A DNA stretch of 41,830 bases, taken from the NCBI GenBank assembly GCA_905479925.1, contig CAJQOL010000079.1, forward strand, positions 1 to 41,830. The letters are read 5' to 3'. This stretch comes from an uncultured Kangiellaceae bacterium. GTDB lineage: Bacteria; Pseudomonadota; Gammaproteobacteria; Enterobacterales; Kangiellaceae. The position numbers and the translations under genes are program-made. The notes under the pieces were generated by a model, which saw only the letters and a program-made list of their open reading frames with translations, had not been told where the DNA came from and did no database searches. This document shows, one piece after another, positions 8,330 through 16,328 of this stretch. Within the stretch, counting starts at the first letter, position 1. Every line of letters starts with the position of its first letter.

Positions 8330-9484
8330 CTATAAGCTAGAAAGAATGTTTGCCGCTTCTAGCAAAGTATCTTCATTTTTCGCAAAACATAAACGAATAA
8401 CTTTGCTTTTTGGATCTTGCTCATAAAACGGACTTAGCGGGATAGCGGCAACACCATGAACTTTCGTTAGCCAGTGGCAAAATTCTCTATCTTCTAAATC
8501 AGAAACGTCACTGTAATCAAGTAGCAAGAAGTAGGTACCTTGGCAAGGTAGAACCTTAAACTTTGATTGCTCGAGGGCATTCGCCAAAACATCTCTTTTG
8601 CGTTGGTAAAAAGGTGACAGTTCGCCAATATGTTCATGGTCCGTTGCGAGCATTTGAGTAATGCCTGCTTGAAAAGGAGTAGAACTGCAAAAAGTGACAT
8701 ATTGATGGATTTTTCTAAACTCTAAAGTCAGCGCTTCTGGCGCGACGCAATAACCCATTTTCCATCCGGTGCAATGAAAGGTTTTTCCAAAACTGGAAAC
8801 GACCATACTGCGTTTGAATAACTCGGGAAATTTGAGTGCGCTTTGATGTAAGAGGCCGTCGAAAGTAATAAACTCATATACCTCATCGCTAATAAGGAAT
8901 AATTCATTAGCTAATACTATTCTCTGCAGTTCCAATAGGTCACTTTCAGCGAGTAAAGTCCCGGTAGGGTTATGTGGACTATTAGTGATGATAGCGCGGG
9001 TATTATCAGTAATGTGACTTTCAACCTGTTGCCAGTCGATTTGGTAGGTTGGTGCTTGCAGCGGAATATGAATGCATTTACCGCCAGCCAGTTCAACCGC
9101 AGGCTGATAGGAGTCGTAAGCAGGGTCGAAAATGATAACTTCATCTCCAGGACGCACAAGCGCTTGAATTGCTACAAATAACGCTTCTGTTGCTCCAGAA
9201 GTGACAGTAATCATGTCAGATGGGCTAACCGTTAATTGATAATGACGTTCAATGAGCTTCCCTATTTCCGCTAACAGTTCAGGGCTGCCGGGAGACGGCG
9301 AGTATTGATTTTTATTACTATTAATCGCTTCATTAACTGCGTTTTTCAGAAAAGGCGGTGTCTCAAACTCCGGAAAGCCCTGGGACAAGTTAATAGCGTT
9401 TGTTGCTATTGCCAGTCCAGACATTTCAGTGAATATGCTTAACCCAAGGGTAGGGAATTTTGATTCGATTAGTTCGTTAGACAT
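8330..9484 (-). CDS. ybdL: YbdL-type methionine aminotransferase (PLP, class I/II)
   Basis: Pyridoxal-phosphate aminotransferase of fold type I. 384 residues. It aligns by eye along its length with E. coli YbdL: AINLSQGFPEFETP near residue 30, ITVTSGATEAL at 92-102, FDPAYDSY at 119-126, SPHNPTGT at 169-176, the PLP-binding Lys234 in SSFGKTFHCTGWKMGY, and the C-terminal IRLCFAKNEDTLLEAA. YbdL prefers methionine, with histidine and phenylalanine as other donors, so a role in methionine salvage is likely but inferred. Its 3' end faces the exported protein gene convergently with about 105 bp between. Kynurenine aminotransferases are related; the close match to YbdL favours this call. Confidence 0.88.
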   Translation of the reverse strand: MSNELIESKFPTLGLSIFTEMSGLAIATNAINLSQGFPEFETPPFLKNAVNEAINSNKNQYSPSPGSPELLAEIGKLIERHYQLTVSPSDMITVTSGATEALFVAIQALVRPGDEVIIFDPAYDSYQPAVELAGGKCIHIPLQAPTYQIDWQQVESHITDNTRAIITNSPHNPTGTLLAESDLLELQRIVLANELFLISDEVYEFITFDGLLHQSALKFPELFKRSMVVSSFGKTFHCTGWKMGYCVAPEALTLEFRKIHQYVTFCSSTPFQAGITQMLATDHEHIGELSPFYQRKRDVLANALEQSKFKVLPCQGTYFLLLDYSDVSDLEDREFCHWLTKVHGVAAIPLSPFYEQDPKSKVIRLCFAKNEDTLLEAANILSSL

Positions 9485-9588
9485 AAGGCATCATTTGAGT
9501 TGGCGATTAAAATTTCTTACGATTAAAGAAAGAAATAGTCATAAAAGTCGTGCTACTCTATCAGAAATATTCAGAAGAGGAAAAGAGA

Positions 9589-9795
9589 ATGTCAGGACAA
9601 GGTTCAGGTGGTAACGTTATTGCTGCCCTTTGTAGTTTTTTTATACCGGGCTTAGGCCAGTTATTACAAGGTAGGCTTTTAATGGCCATTGTTCAATTTG
9701 TATTAACCGGCATTCTGTGGGTGTTTTTACTGGGCTGGATCATCCACATTTGGTCGATCATAGACGCCGCATTATTTAAACCCGGACGCAGCTGA
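9589..9795 (+). CDS. small membrane protein, TM2-like helical hairpin
   Basis: 68 residues, starting at ATG 9589 with GAAGAGG (9572-9578) upstream; a longer frame back to 9550 lacks support. The sequence has an N-terminal Gly-rich segment, then two hydrophobic helices: AALCSFFIPGLGQLLQGRLL and IVQFVLTGILWVFLLGWIIH. The pattern PGLGQLLQG-R resembles the first helix of TM2-type proteins (compare GFLGAHRLYLGQ in the gene at 14930-16168). Function unknown. A strong hairpin terminator follows 14 bp after the stop, so it is a monocistronic unit. Confidence 0.75.
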   Translation: MSGQGSGGNVIAALCSFFIPGLGQLLQGRLLMAIVQFVLTGILWVFLLGWIIHIWSIIDAALFKPGRS

Positions 9796-9809
9796 TTAAA
9801 GATTAAGAG

Positions 9810-9838
9810 AAAGGCTAGTTGTTTACGCTAGCCTTTTC
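9810..9838 (+). terminator. intrinsic terminator of the small membrane protein gene
   Basis: Perfect 9-bp stem AAAGGCTAG (9810-9818) and CTAGCCTTT (9828-9836), 9-nt loop, continuing into TTC. Placed just after the stop codon at 9795; the A-run on the other side could also make it work for minus-strand transcripts coming from oadB. Confidence 0.75.
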
Positions 9839-9845
9839 ATTGTTC

Positions 9846-9943
9846 GGTTTTAGTTGTCTGGTTTTTCTTTGACGCGTATTATTTGACTCGTTTTCTTTGA
9901 CCGGTTTTCTCAGACCAGCATTCGTTAACCGCTTTTTCTAGAT
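9846..9943. repeat. degenerate 14-bp tandem repeat array, seven units
   Basis: Seven consecutive 14-bp units begin at 9846, 9860, 9874, 9888, 9902, 9916 and 9930. Examples are GGTTTTTCTTTGAC, TCGTTTTCTTTGAC and CGGTTTTCTCAGAC; four units end in GAC and one in AAC. The phase is kept with no insertions. It fills the space between the terminator and the oadB stop codon. Units at the edges are more decayed than those in the middle. No coding potential was seen. Confidence 0.65.
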
Positions 9944-9947
9944 TAGT

Positions 9948-11084
9948 TTAACCTTGGCCGACTAGCGCCAATAAAATTCCCGCAGCAACAGCACTACCTA
10001 AAACACCCGCGACATTTGGCCCCATAGCATGCATTAGCAGGAAGTTATGCGGATTGGCTTCTAATCCCAGTTTATTGGCTACACGCGCAGCCATCGGCAC
10101 TGCAGAGACGCCGGCGGCGCCAATAAGTGGATTAATTGGAGTCGAAGAAAGCTTATTCATCAATTTCGCCATCAGTAAGCCCGTTGCTGTTCCAATAGAA
10201 AAGGCGACCGCACCTAACCCCAAAATACCAAGAGTTTCGACATTGAGGAATTGATCTGCACTTAGCTTTGAGCCCACCCCTAAACCTAAAAAGATGGTCA
10301 CAATATTGATCAATTCATTCTGTGCGGTAGAGCTCAATCTGTCGACTACTCCCGACTCACGCATTAAATTACCAAAACAAAACATGCCGACTAAAGGAGT
10401 TGCGGAAGGAAGGAACAATATAGTCATCAAAAGAACCGCTAATGGAAAAATGATTTTTTCAACTTTACTGACGTGACGAAGTTGTGCCATTTCTATTTTT
10501 CGTTCATCTTCGGTGGTTAACGCTCGCATAATCGGCGGTTGGATAATAGGTACCAAAGCCATATAAGAATATGCGGCAACGGCTATTGCTCCTAATAGCT
10601 CAGGCGCAAGCTTGGACGCTAAGAAAATAGCCGTTGGACCGTCTGCTCCGCCGATAATAGCGATAGCAGCGGCATCTTCTAGAGAAAACTGAATGCCAGG
10701 TACAAAATTAAGTGCGATTGCGCCAAACAGTGTCGCAAAGATACCAAATTGTGCCGCGGCCCCCAGCAATAACATTTTAGGGTTAGCGATCAAAGCCCCA
10801 AAATCGGTCATGGCACCGACCCCCATAAAAATAATTAGCGGGAATATTCCAGTATCAATGCCTGCATAATAGACATAGTGCAGTAAGCCACCAACTTCAC
10901 TAAATCCGGCAATTGGTATGTTTGTTAAAATTGCCCCAAAACCGATAGGAACTAGCAGCAACGGCTCAAAGTTTTTAACAATTGCTAGATAGAGTAATCC
11001 ACAACCAACTAGCATCATAATGACCTGTTGGTAGTCGAAATTGGCTAACCCTGTCGATGACCAAAGGGTGTTAAAAGTTTCCAT
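9948..11084 (-). CDS. oadB: oxaloacetate decarboxylase beta subunit OadB (Na+ pump)
   Basis: Integral membrane subunit that decarboxylates carboxybiotin and couples this to outward sodium transport. 378 residues, a common short form of the family. About nine hydrophobic segments. The conserved motif [15 protein letters not shown] contains Asp148, equivalent to the sodium- and proton-coupling Asp203 of Klebsiella OadB; further conserved stretches are [16 protein letters not shown] and [17 protein letters not shown]. Last gene of oadGAB, starting 10 bp after the oadA stop, which suggests coupled translation. In marine gammaproteobacteria the pump contributes to sodium motive force and to oxaloacetate/pyruvate balance. 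Confidence 0.95.
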   Translation of the reverse strand: METFNTLWSSTGLANFDYQQVIMMLVGCGLLYLAIVKNFEPLLLVPIGFGAILTNIPIAGFSEVGGLLHYVYYAGIDTGIFPLIIFMGVGAMTDFGALIANPKMLLLGAAAQFGIFATLFGAIALNFVPGIQFSLEDAAAIAIIGGADGPTAIFLASKLAPELLGAIAVAAYSYMALVPIIQPPIMRALTTEDERKIEMAQLRHVSKVEKIIFPLAVLLMTILFLPSATPLVGMFCFGNLMRESGVVDRLSSTAQNELINIVTIFLGLGVGSKLSADQFLNVETLGILGLGAVAFSIGTATGLLMAKLMNKLSSTPINPLIGAAGVSAVPMAARVANKLGLEANPHNFLLMHAMGPNVAGVLGSAVAAGILLALVGQG

Positions 11085-11094
11085 AATTTAATGA

Positions 11095-12927
11095 CTACCC
11101 GATATCCAATAACGCTTGACCGACAGAAACGCTGTCGCCTTCTTTGATATGTAAGCTTGTAATGGTTCCGCTCTGGCTTGCTCTAATTTCAGTTTCCATT
11201 TTCATTGCCTCCATCACAATGACAACATCACCTTCATTGATGGCATCATTGGGTTTAACCAGAACCTTGAATATATTTCCCGCTAATGGAGCGTTGAGAG
11301 GGGTAGCGGCGCTTGCAGAAGTAGGTGCAGGTGCTGGTGTGGCGTTAGAATTTGCCGAACCAGAGATTGATTCTATTTGACCTGAAGGCGCTACGGTTAC
11401 CTGGTAAACTTTTCCATCAACTTTAACCGAGTAGTTTTCTTGCGCGCCTGCTGGTGAACCAGCGCTAGCCGCAGCTTGATTGGTAGCTGCAAGTTGGGAT
11501 TGGTCACTTTGCTTTTGAGGTTTGGGCTCAAAAGCGTCAGGGTTATCTCGGTTTTCTAGGAACTTAAGACCTATCTGTGGGAACAATGCATAAGTCAAAA
11601 CATCATCAATACTCTCTTCGGCTAATCGAATGCTCTTTTGGTTAGCCAAATCATGCAGTTCCTGGCTGAGACTATCCACTTCAGGGTCTAACAAGTCCGC
11701 TGGTCTGCAGGTGATCGCCTCGGCTCCATCAAGTACCTTTAACTGTAGTTCTTTATTAACTTCCGCTGCGGTTTTGCCATATTCACCTTTTAAAACTCCG
11801 GCGGTTTCTTTGGTAATTGATTTATAGCGTTCGCCAGTTAACACATTAAGTACCGCTTGGGTGCCAACAATCTGTGAGGTTGGGGTAACTAAGGGGATAT
11901 AGCCTAGGTCTTTGCGGACCTTAGGAATTTCCGTTAGTACTTGATCTAACTTGTCAGCGGCCCCTTGCTCCCGTAACTGGTTTTCCATGTTGGTTAGCAT
12001 ACCGCCGGGAACTTGAGCCGTTAATATACGGGCATCTATTCCCTTTAGGCTACCTTCAAATTGAGCGTATTTTTCACGGACATCGCGAAAATAGGTAGCA
12101 ACTTCCTCTAACTTATTTAAGTCTAAACCAGTATCACGCGCTGTTCCCTCTACCATTGAAACAATGGTTTCCGTTGGCGAGTGTCCGTAGGTCATGCTCA
12201 TAGAAGAAATAGCGGTATCAATAACATCGATATCAGCGTCGATGGCCTTCATATGGGTAGCAATACTAAGTCCAGTGGTCGCGTGGCAATGTAATGCAAT
12301 GGGTAACGATACCGTCTGTTTCAATTGACCGATTAGTTCTGAAGCAACGTAAGGTTTTAACAGTCCCGCCATATCCTTAATACAAAGAGAGTGTGCACCC
12401 ATATCTTCTAGCTTTTTAGCCATGGTTAACCAGCCTTGCAGGTTATGCACCGGGCTAACGGTGTAACTCAATGTACCTTGGGCATGAGCACCCACTTTAA
12501 CGGCAGCCTTAATAGAGGTTTCCATGTTGCGAACATCGTTCATCGCGTCAAAAATTCTAAAAACATCCACGCCATTTATATGCGCTCGTTCAACAAATTT
12601 TTCGACAAGATCATCGGCATAATGGCGATAACCTAGAATATTTTGTCCTCTAAATAGCATTTGTTGTTTGGTTTTAGGCATCGCTTTTTTTAATGCTCTA
12701 ATTCGCTCCCACGGATCTTCACCTAAGTAACGAATACAGGAGTCAAAAGTGGCTCCTCCCCATGACTCAATTGACCAGAAGCCTACCTCATCGAGAAGTG
12801 GCGCTATTGGCAACATATCCTCTAATCGAAAACGAGTTGCTAGTAGTGATTGATGGGCATCTCTAAGCACAACTTCGGTTATGCCAAGTGCATTTGTCGA
12901 GTTGGAAGCGTTAGTAGAGTTAGTCAT
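11095..12927 (-). CDS. oadA: oxaloacetate decarboxylase alpha subunit OadA
   Basis: Soluble carboxyltransferase subunit that moves the carboxyl group of oxaloacetate to biotin, giving pyruvate. 610 residues. Domains: HMGL-like carboxyltransferase barrel (about 10-280) with metal-binding [11 protein letters not shown] near residue 22 and [10 protein letters not shown] near residue 215; conserved PYC/OADA domain (about 300-465); an Ala/Pro/Ser-rich linker (about 470-540); and a C-terminal biotinyl domain with biotin-accepting Lys576 in [11 protein letters not shown]. Start ATG at 12927 has AAGGAC upstream. The linker tolerates repeats of Ala, Pro and Ser as is usual for a mobile biotin arm. oadG lies 33 bp upstream. 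Confidence 0.96.
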   Translation of the reverse strand: MTNSTNASNSTNALGITEVVLRDAHQSLLATRFRLEDMLPIAPLLDEVGFWSIESWGGATFDSCIRYLGEDPWERIRALKKAMPKTKQQMLFRGQNILGYRHYADDLVEKFVERAHINGVDVFRIFDAMNDVRNMETSIKAAVKVGAHAQGTLSYTVSPVHNLQGWLTMAKKLEDMGAHSLCIKDMAGLLKPYVASELIGQLKQTVSLPIALHCHATTGLSIATHMKAIDADIDVIDTAISSMSMTYGHSPTETIVSMVEGTARDTGLDLNKLEEVATYFRDVREKYAQFEGSLKGIDARILTAQVPGGMLTNMENQLREQGAADKLDQVLTEIPKVRKDLGYIPLVTPTSQIVGTQAVLNVLTGERYKSITKETAGVLKGEYGKTAAEVNKELQLKVLDGAEAITCRPADLLDPEVDSLSQELHDLANQKSIRLAEESIDDVLTYALFPQIGLKFLENRDNPDAFEPKPQKQSDQSQLAATNQAAASAGSPAGAQENYSVKVDGKVYQVTVAPSGQIESISGSANSNATPAPAPTSASAATPLNAPLAGNIFKVLVKPNDAINEGDVVIVMEAMKMETEIRASQSGTITSLHIKEGDSVSVGQALLDIG

Positions 12928-12960
12928 AGTCTGTAATGTCCTTGGGCTAAATCTGTTTGG

Positions 12961-13251
12961 TTATTTGTTCGATTGGTCTTTGCGATAACGAGAGATCGCC
13001 GCACTTATGGCCGCTACAATCGAGTCGTCAGGTTTGCTGTTGTTTGTTGGTGCATGAGTTGGTCTAGGCGAGGGAGCGGCCTGATCAGGAAACTTGTTGC
13101 CTAAAGGAGCGATTACCGTTTTTATAACAACAATTAGTAACCCGAGAAAGGCATAAACGAAAATCATTCCTACGAGCATTAGCGTCGCCGCTTGGTAAAA
13201 TTGGTCAGTAGATTCTTGCAATGTAATTTCCAAAATTAGCGTATTTATCAA
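12961..13251 (-). CDS. oadG: oxaloacetate decarboxylase gamma subunit OadG
   Basis: Small membrane subunit that holds the decarboxylase complex together. 96 residues in the longest reading, one transmembrane helix (TLMLVGMIFVYAFLGLLIVVI), then a Pro-rich linker and the C-terminal DDSIVAAISAAISRYR typical of the family, where it contacts OadA. All candidate starts are TTG. The one at 13251 directly follows an in-frame stop and lacks a ribosome binding site; the TTG at 13221 has GGAA 6 nt upstream and gives the usual short N-terminus before the helix, so it may be the real start. First gene of oadGAB. Confidence 0.9.
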   Translation of the reverse strand: MINTLILEITLQESTDQFYQAATLMLVGMIFVYAFLGLLIVVIKTVIAPLGNKFPDQAAPSPRPTHAPTNNSKPDDSIVAAISAAISRYRKDQSNK

Positions 13252-13283
13252 TTATTGTGTGGCCGCAACCCTGCAGCCATAAC

Positions 13284-13312
13284 ATTCTATAGCGTCGAAT
13301 CTTTGTTGCCAA
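13284..13312 (-). promoter_or_regulatory. candidate sigma-70 promoter for oadGAB
   Basis: Read on the minus strand: TTGGCA (13307-13312), 17-bp spacer, TAGAAT (13284-13289). Each box matches 5 of 6 consensus bases. Transcription would begin near 13277, about 25-55 nt before the possible oadG starts. Confidence 0.5.
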
Positions 13313-13528
13313 TAATAAGTGAACTTACCTCAATTCCTAATGACTGGCAGTAAAAAACCTAGCTCACCGATAGCATAGCCGGTTAAGCGACCTATATCGA
13401 GTATTAACAATGTAAAACGATATGCTCTAATAAGCCAGTTTAAATCGGTGATTGGCTATACATTCTGTTTATAACGGATAGCAAAAAAATGGGATATGGG
13501 CAGAGTGGCAAAGGCTTTGCGGTCAAGG

Positions 13529-14080
13529 TTAACTTCGGAGCATTTTCCCGGTTGACAGGTCGATGATTTGAGAAGGAGATTGACCGCTACACTTGCCGGA
13601 CAGAATAAAGTCCAAAGGTTGCATCAGTTGGTTTCTTATTCGAGCTGTTGAACGAGTCGTTGGTTTACCACTTAAATTGGCACTCGTTGAGACAATGGGA
13701 CGGCCTAACTGGCTACAAAGGCAATGAGCAAGTGGGTGATCGGTAATGCGGACAGCTAATTTATTATGTGCGCCGGACAGTAACGGAGAGACATCGCTGG
13801 CTTTATCAATTAGCCAAGTGGTTGCTCTGGTCTGTTTCTGCGCGAGCTGATTTAGCTGACTTTTGGAAAGGGGAGCTAAAAAGGGTTGCGCTTGAGAAAT
13901 ATCGCTGACAAGGATAATTAGCCCTTTATGGTAAGGACGGTTTTTTATCGACAATAAACGTGAAATTGCAGAAAGACTTCTCGCATCGCAACCAAGCCCG
14001 TAAACAGACTCGGTTGGATAAGCGATAACCCCACCTTGATCAATTGCTTCAACAGCGAGGTTAATTTGCCAAGATACCAT
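13529..14080 (-). CDS. tsaC: threonylcarbamoyl-AMP synthase TsaC (Sua5/YrdC family)
   Basis: Makes threonylcarbamoyl-AMP from threonine, bicarbonate and ATP for the t6A37 modification of ANN-decoding tRNAs. 183 residues, the short TsaC type lacking the Sua5 C-terminal domain. Family motifs: GGVIAYPTESVYGLGCDA at 17-34, the KNRPYHKGLIILV stretch (KxR and K residues that bind nucleotide), and the SANLSGKPTT segment near residue 133. Start ATG at 14080 is 27 bp after the purE stop, so the two are likely co-transcribed. The usual gammaproteobacterial neighbours topA, smg and aroE are absent here. Confidence 0.93.
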   Translation of the reverse strand: MVSWQINLAVEAIDQGGVIAYPTESVYGLGCDARSLSAISRLLSIKNRPYHKGLIILVSDISQAQPFLAPLSKSQLNQLAQKQTRATTWLIDKASDVSPLLSGAHNKLAVRITDHPLAHCLCSQLGRPIVSTSANLSGKPTTRSTARIRNQLMQPLDFILSGKCSGQSPSQIIDLSTGKMLRS

Positions 14081-14107
14081 AGCGCTTAACGCTAAGAAAA
14101 GGCGAGG

Positions 14108-14611
14108 TTATTTTAAAGATGCTTGTAGTTGCGCATCTTTGTCCATAACAGCCTGAGCGTTTGCTGCACGGTCGTCTTTTACTGTTTGGGCAATAGCTGG
14201 ATCAGCGATACCGATCATTTGAGCCGCTAAGTAAGCCGCGTTTTTAGCACCAGCTTTACCGATAGCAACCGTTGCTACAGGAACGCCTGCAGGCATTTGT
14301 ACGGTTGATAATAGAGCGTCTTGACCTTTTAGTGGGCCACCGTCCATAGGAACGCCGATTACTGGCTTAGTTGTTAAACCTGCAACTGCGCCAGCTAAAT
14401 GAGCAGCTAAACCAGCGGCACAGATAAATACAGCACAACCTCTAGACTCAGCATCTTTTACAAACTCGTGGGTGGCGGCAGGTGTTCTATGAGCAGAAGT
14501 GACTTTGACTTCTGCACGAATGCCTAGGTCAGTTAATATAGCCAAAGTATTTTGCATGGTTGGCCAGTCAGAATCAGAACCCATTAAAATTGCTACAAAG
14601 TGATTACTCAT
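14108..14611 (-). CDS. purE: N5-carboxyaminoimidazole ribonucleotide mutase PurE
   Basis: Class I PurE, converting N5-CAIR to CAIR in purine synthesis. 167 residues. The substrate-binding GSDSDWPTM near residue 11, catalytic-histidine segment SAHRTP near residue 40, AGLAAHLAGAVAG near residue 65, and GVPMDGGPLKGQDALLS are all conserved. Its partner purK, usually the next gene, is not downstream; tsaC is. The gene is preceded by an extended -10 promoter and a palindrome that may be regulatory. Confidence 0.95.
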   Translation of the reverse strand: MSNHFVAILMGSDSDWPTMQNTLAILTDLGIRAEVKVTSAHRTPAATHEFVKDAESRGCAVFICAAGLAAHLAGAVAGLTTKPVIGVPMDGGPLKGQDALLSTVQMPAGVPVATVAIGKAGAKNAAYLAAQMIGIADPAIAQTVKDDRAANAQAVMDKDAQLQASLK

Positions 14612-14640
14612 TTTCTAAAACCTTTCTCTTTTGCTTAAAC

Positions 14641-14700
14641 ATAACCAAACCACGATATAGTTGGTTATTGTGTTTTTAATGATTGCTAATTATAACCAAC
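14641..14700 (-). promoter_or_regulatory. purE promoter with leader palindrome
   Basis: On the minus strand, TATAAT at 14689-14694 lies in the extended context TTGGTTATAAT; no good -35 box was seen. Transcription would begin near 14682. In the 70-nt leader sits ATAACCAA (14641-14648) - N12 - TTGGTTAT (14661-14668), a perfect 8-bp inverted repeat; the same half-site recurs at 14692-14699 across the -10 box. This could be an operator or an RNA hairpin. It does not match the E. coli PurR site. Confidence 0.45.
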
Positions 14701-14740
14701 AAATAACAAAGCTGCAGCAAAACGTCGCTTTTCGAGACCC

Positions 14741-14776
14741 AAAAAAGCCGTTTTTGTGTTAAAAAGCGGCTTAAAA
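14741..14776 (-). terminator. intrinsic terminator downstream of the mosaic pilin-like gene
   Basis: Stem formed by AAGCCG-TTTTT (14745-14755) and AAAAA-GCGGCTT (14761-14772) with one bulged base and a 5-nt loop. On the minus strand the hairpin is followed by a run of T (opposite 14741-14746), as expected for termination of the minus-strand gene ending at 14930. It also separates that gene from the purE promoter. Confidence 0.7.
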
Positions 14777-14836
14777 AGTTATCTAACCACTATCTGTCTT
14801 TCCTGTAGGGCTTAGAGCGGGAAAAATTTTCGTAAA

Positions 14837-14868
14837 GCCAATACCCTTGAATTAATAGGGTTATTGGC
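14837..14868. other. bulged hairpin in the 3' region of the mosaic gene
   Basis: GCCAATACCCT (14837-14847) pairs with AGGGTTATTGGC (14857-14868) with one bulged base and a 9-nt loop. No T-tract follows on either strand. A further pair TTTCCTG / CAGGAAA flanks 14881-14919. Within the 318-bp gap between the mosaic gene and purE these hairpins, the terminator and the purE promoter are what can be seen. Confidence 0.45.
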
Positions 14869-14929
14869 ACGGTTACTGTTTTCCTGAATAAATATTAATA
14901 AGCAATGCTTACAGGAAATCCGTTAACCG

Positions 14930-16168
14930 CTAGATCTCCTTAAATGATTGAACAGCTTTTGAAAAATTTTGCCACGCGGCTTTTTTCTTTTCTGGAAGCG
15001 TCCAAAAAGAAAGAAAATAAAAGCGCTCTTTGCCTTTCAGGTAAATCATCATGTACTCAATATCTACCCCATCAACTTCTCCGGAAACATCAAATCGGAT
15101 ACCAGGCAGACCATTAACATTGATTTCAATCTTAGGTTTAAAAGATTGTTGGGGCAATTCAAAGGAATCATTAACCATTGAAGCAAACTGCTCTAATTCC
15201 GACGTACCAACGCTATCAAACTCTCGCTCATAGCTAACCAAATATTCTTCGCGCCTTAAGTTCGCCAATTGTAAATTGGCGGAAGGGTCTAAGTTTTTTT
15301 GCAGAGACCAACTTTTAGGAACTCTAATTTCGAAATGCCTTAGGTCGTCATTGATCACAACGGTACTTGAAAGTGCTTGTTGCTTCTGGAACTTACCAGT
15401 TCGACAGGCTACCGGACGATACATGCTAGGAAGAGTACCTCCACTGCAATCCCATAGAATAGGTGTTTTAGCATGATTAGCGCTTAAAACAAGTGTTTCT
15501 CCATTTATAGCCGCTTGCGCGGTAGAGAAACGCATGCGTATTTTGCCGTCATCTGTGATCTTAATGTCACTGACGATTTTGGGGTAGGTGAAATTCTCAA
15601 GACCAATATCTTTTAGGTTAGATGGAAAACGCTGGTTGTTGGAAACATAGTCGGCTATGCCATTTTTAATGGGAGTCACTTGATTGAGACTTTCGGCTAC
15701 TTTCGCTCTGGTGGTGTAATCTTGATATGCAGGTAAAGCGACCGCCGCGAGTACCCCAATCACAAATACCGATGCAATGATAACACCAACAATCATGGCG
15801 GTGCTGGAGGGAGCAACGTTGCCATACTTACGTTGCCAGCTCTCTTTTGGTGTGGCTAGGAAAACGATTGATTCTATGATGGCTACCAGCCAGCCGATAG
15901 TCGAGAATAATAAGTAAAAGATTCCCCACCATTGACCGAGGTACAATCGGTGAGCACCTAGAAAGCCCAGAAAAATTCCTAGCGCTGCGGCGACTCCTTT
16001 GCTCTTTTGTTTCCCTTGAAACTGAGCGGAGTGACAAAAGGGACAATGGGCGGAACCAGCGAGAATTTCCTTGCCACATTGCAGACAGAAACAAGTCTGA
16101 CCGGTTTGATTATCGGGGGTCGCGTAAGGGTCAATACCGGTCTCAGCCATTGGTTTGGTGCCGTTCAT
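14930..16168 (-). CDS. mosaic membrane protein: zinc ribbon, TM2, type IV pilin-like and DcrB/PsbP-like domains
   Basis: 412 residues that join four recognisable parts. Residues 28-45: zinc ribbon CLQCGKE...CPFCH (Cys28, 31, 42, 45). Residues 58-115: TM2 domain with GIFLGFLGAHRLYLGQ and a second helix, ending in the family's basic tail. Residues 125-260: a PilA-like segment with a hydrophobic helix VFVIGVLAAVALPAYQDYTT, RAKVAESLNQ helix and the C-terminal disulfide loop bounded by Cys241 and Cys255. Residues 270-412: a DcrB/PsbP-like domain (FEIRVPKSW...LPGIRFDVSGEVDG). The pilin part lacks the G/FTLIE prepilin peptidase site and Glu5, so it cannot be processed as a normal pilin. Expected topology is zinc ribbon in the cytoplasm and the pilin-DcrB part outside. 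Function unknown. Confidence 0.85.
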   Translation of the reverse strand: MNGTKPMAETGIDPYATPDNQTGQTCFCLQCGKEILAGSAHCPFCHSAQFQGKQKSKGVAAALGIFLGFLGAHRLYLGQWWGIFYLLFSTIGWLVAIIESIVFLATPKESWQRKYGNVAPSSTAMIVGVIIASVFVIGVLAAVALPAYQDYTTRAKVAESLNQVTPIKNGIADYVSNNQRFPSNLKDIGLENFTYPKIVSDIKITDDGKIRMRFSTAQAAINGETLVLSANHAKTPILWDCSGGTLPSMYRPVACRTGKFQKQQALSSTVVINDDLRHFEIRVPKSWSLQKNLDPSANLQLANLRREEYLVSYEREFDSVGTSELEQFASMVNDSFELPQQSFKPKIEINVNGLPGIRFDVSGEVDGVDIEYMMIYLKGKERFYFLSFWTLPEKKKAAWQNFSKAVQSFKEI

Positions 16169-16254
16169 AGTTATAAGCTCGTCTTTTTCACATTCTAAAC
16201 GGTGAAATGGTGATAATTGCCTCCGTTACATGCAGAAGGCTGGTAAAACGCGAC

Positions 16255-16260
16255 AGTATA
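16255..16260 (-). promoter_or_regulatory. extended -10 element upstream of the mosaic gene
   Basis: Minus strand TGTTATACT gives TATACT with an upstream TG dinucleotide. The corresponding -35 (TTCATC, 17 bp away) is poor. Transcription would begin about 80 nt before the start codon. Confidence 0.35.
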
Positions 16261-16328
16261 ACAGGCTTAGTGAAAGCGATGAATAGTATCATCACCTACA
16301 ACTATTTATTCGAACTATTACCAGTGGG

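Noticed and set aside
9846-9943. CRISPR array or small RNA gene
   Set aside because: 14-bp contiguous degenerate units without spacers; no promoter or separate terminator for an RNA.
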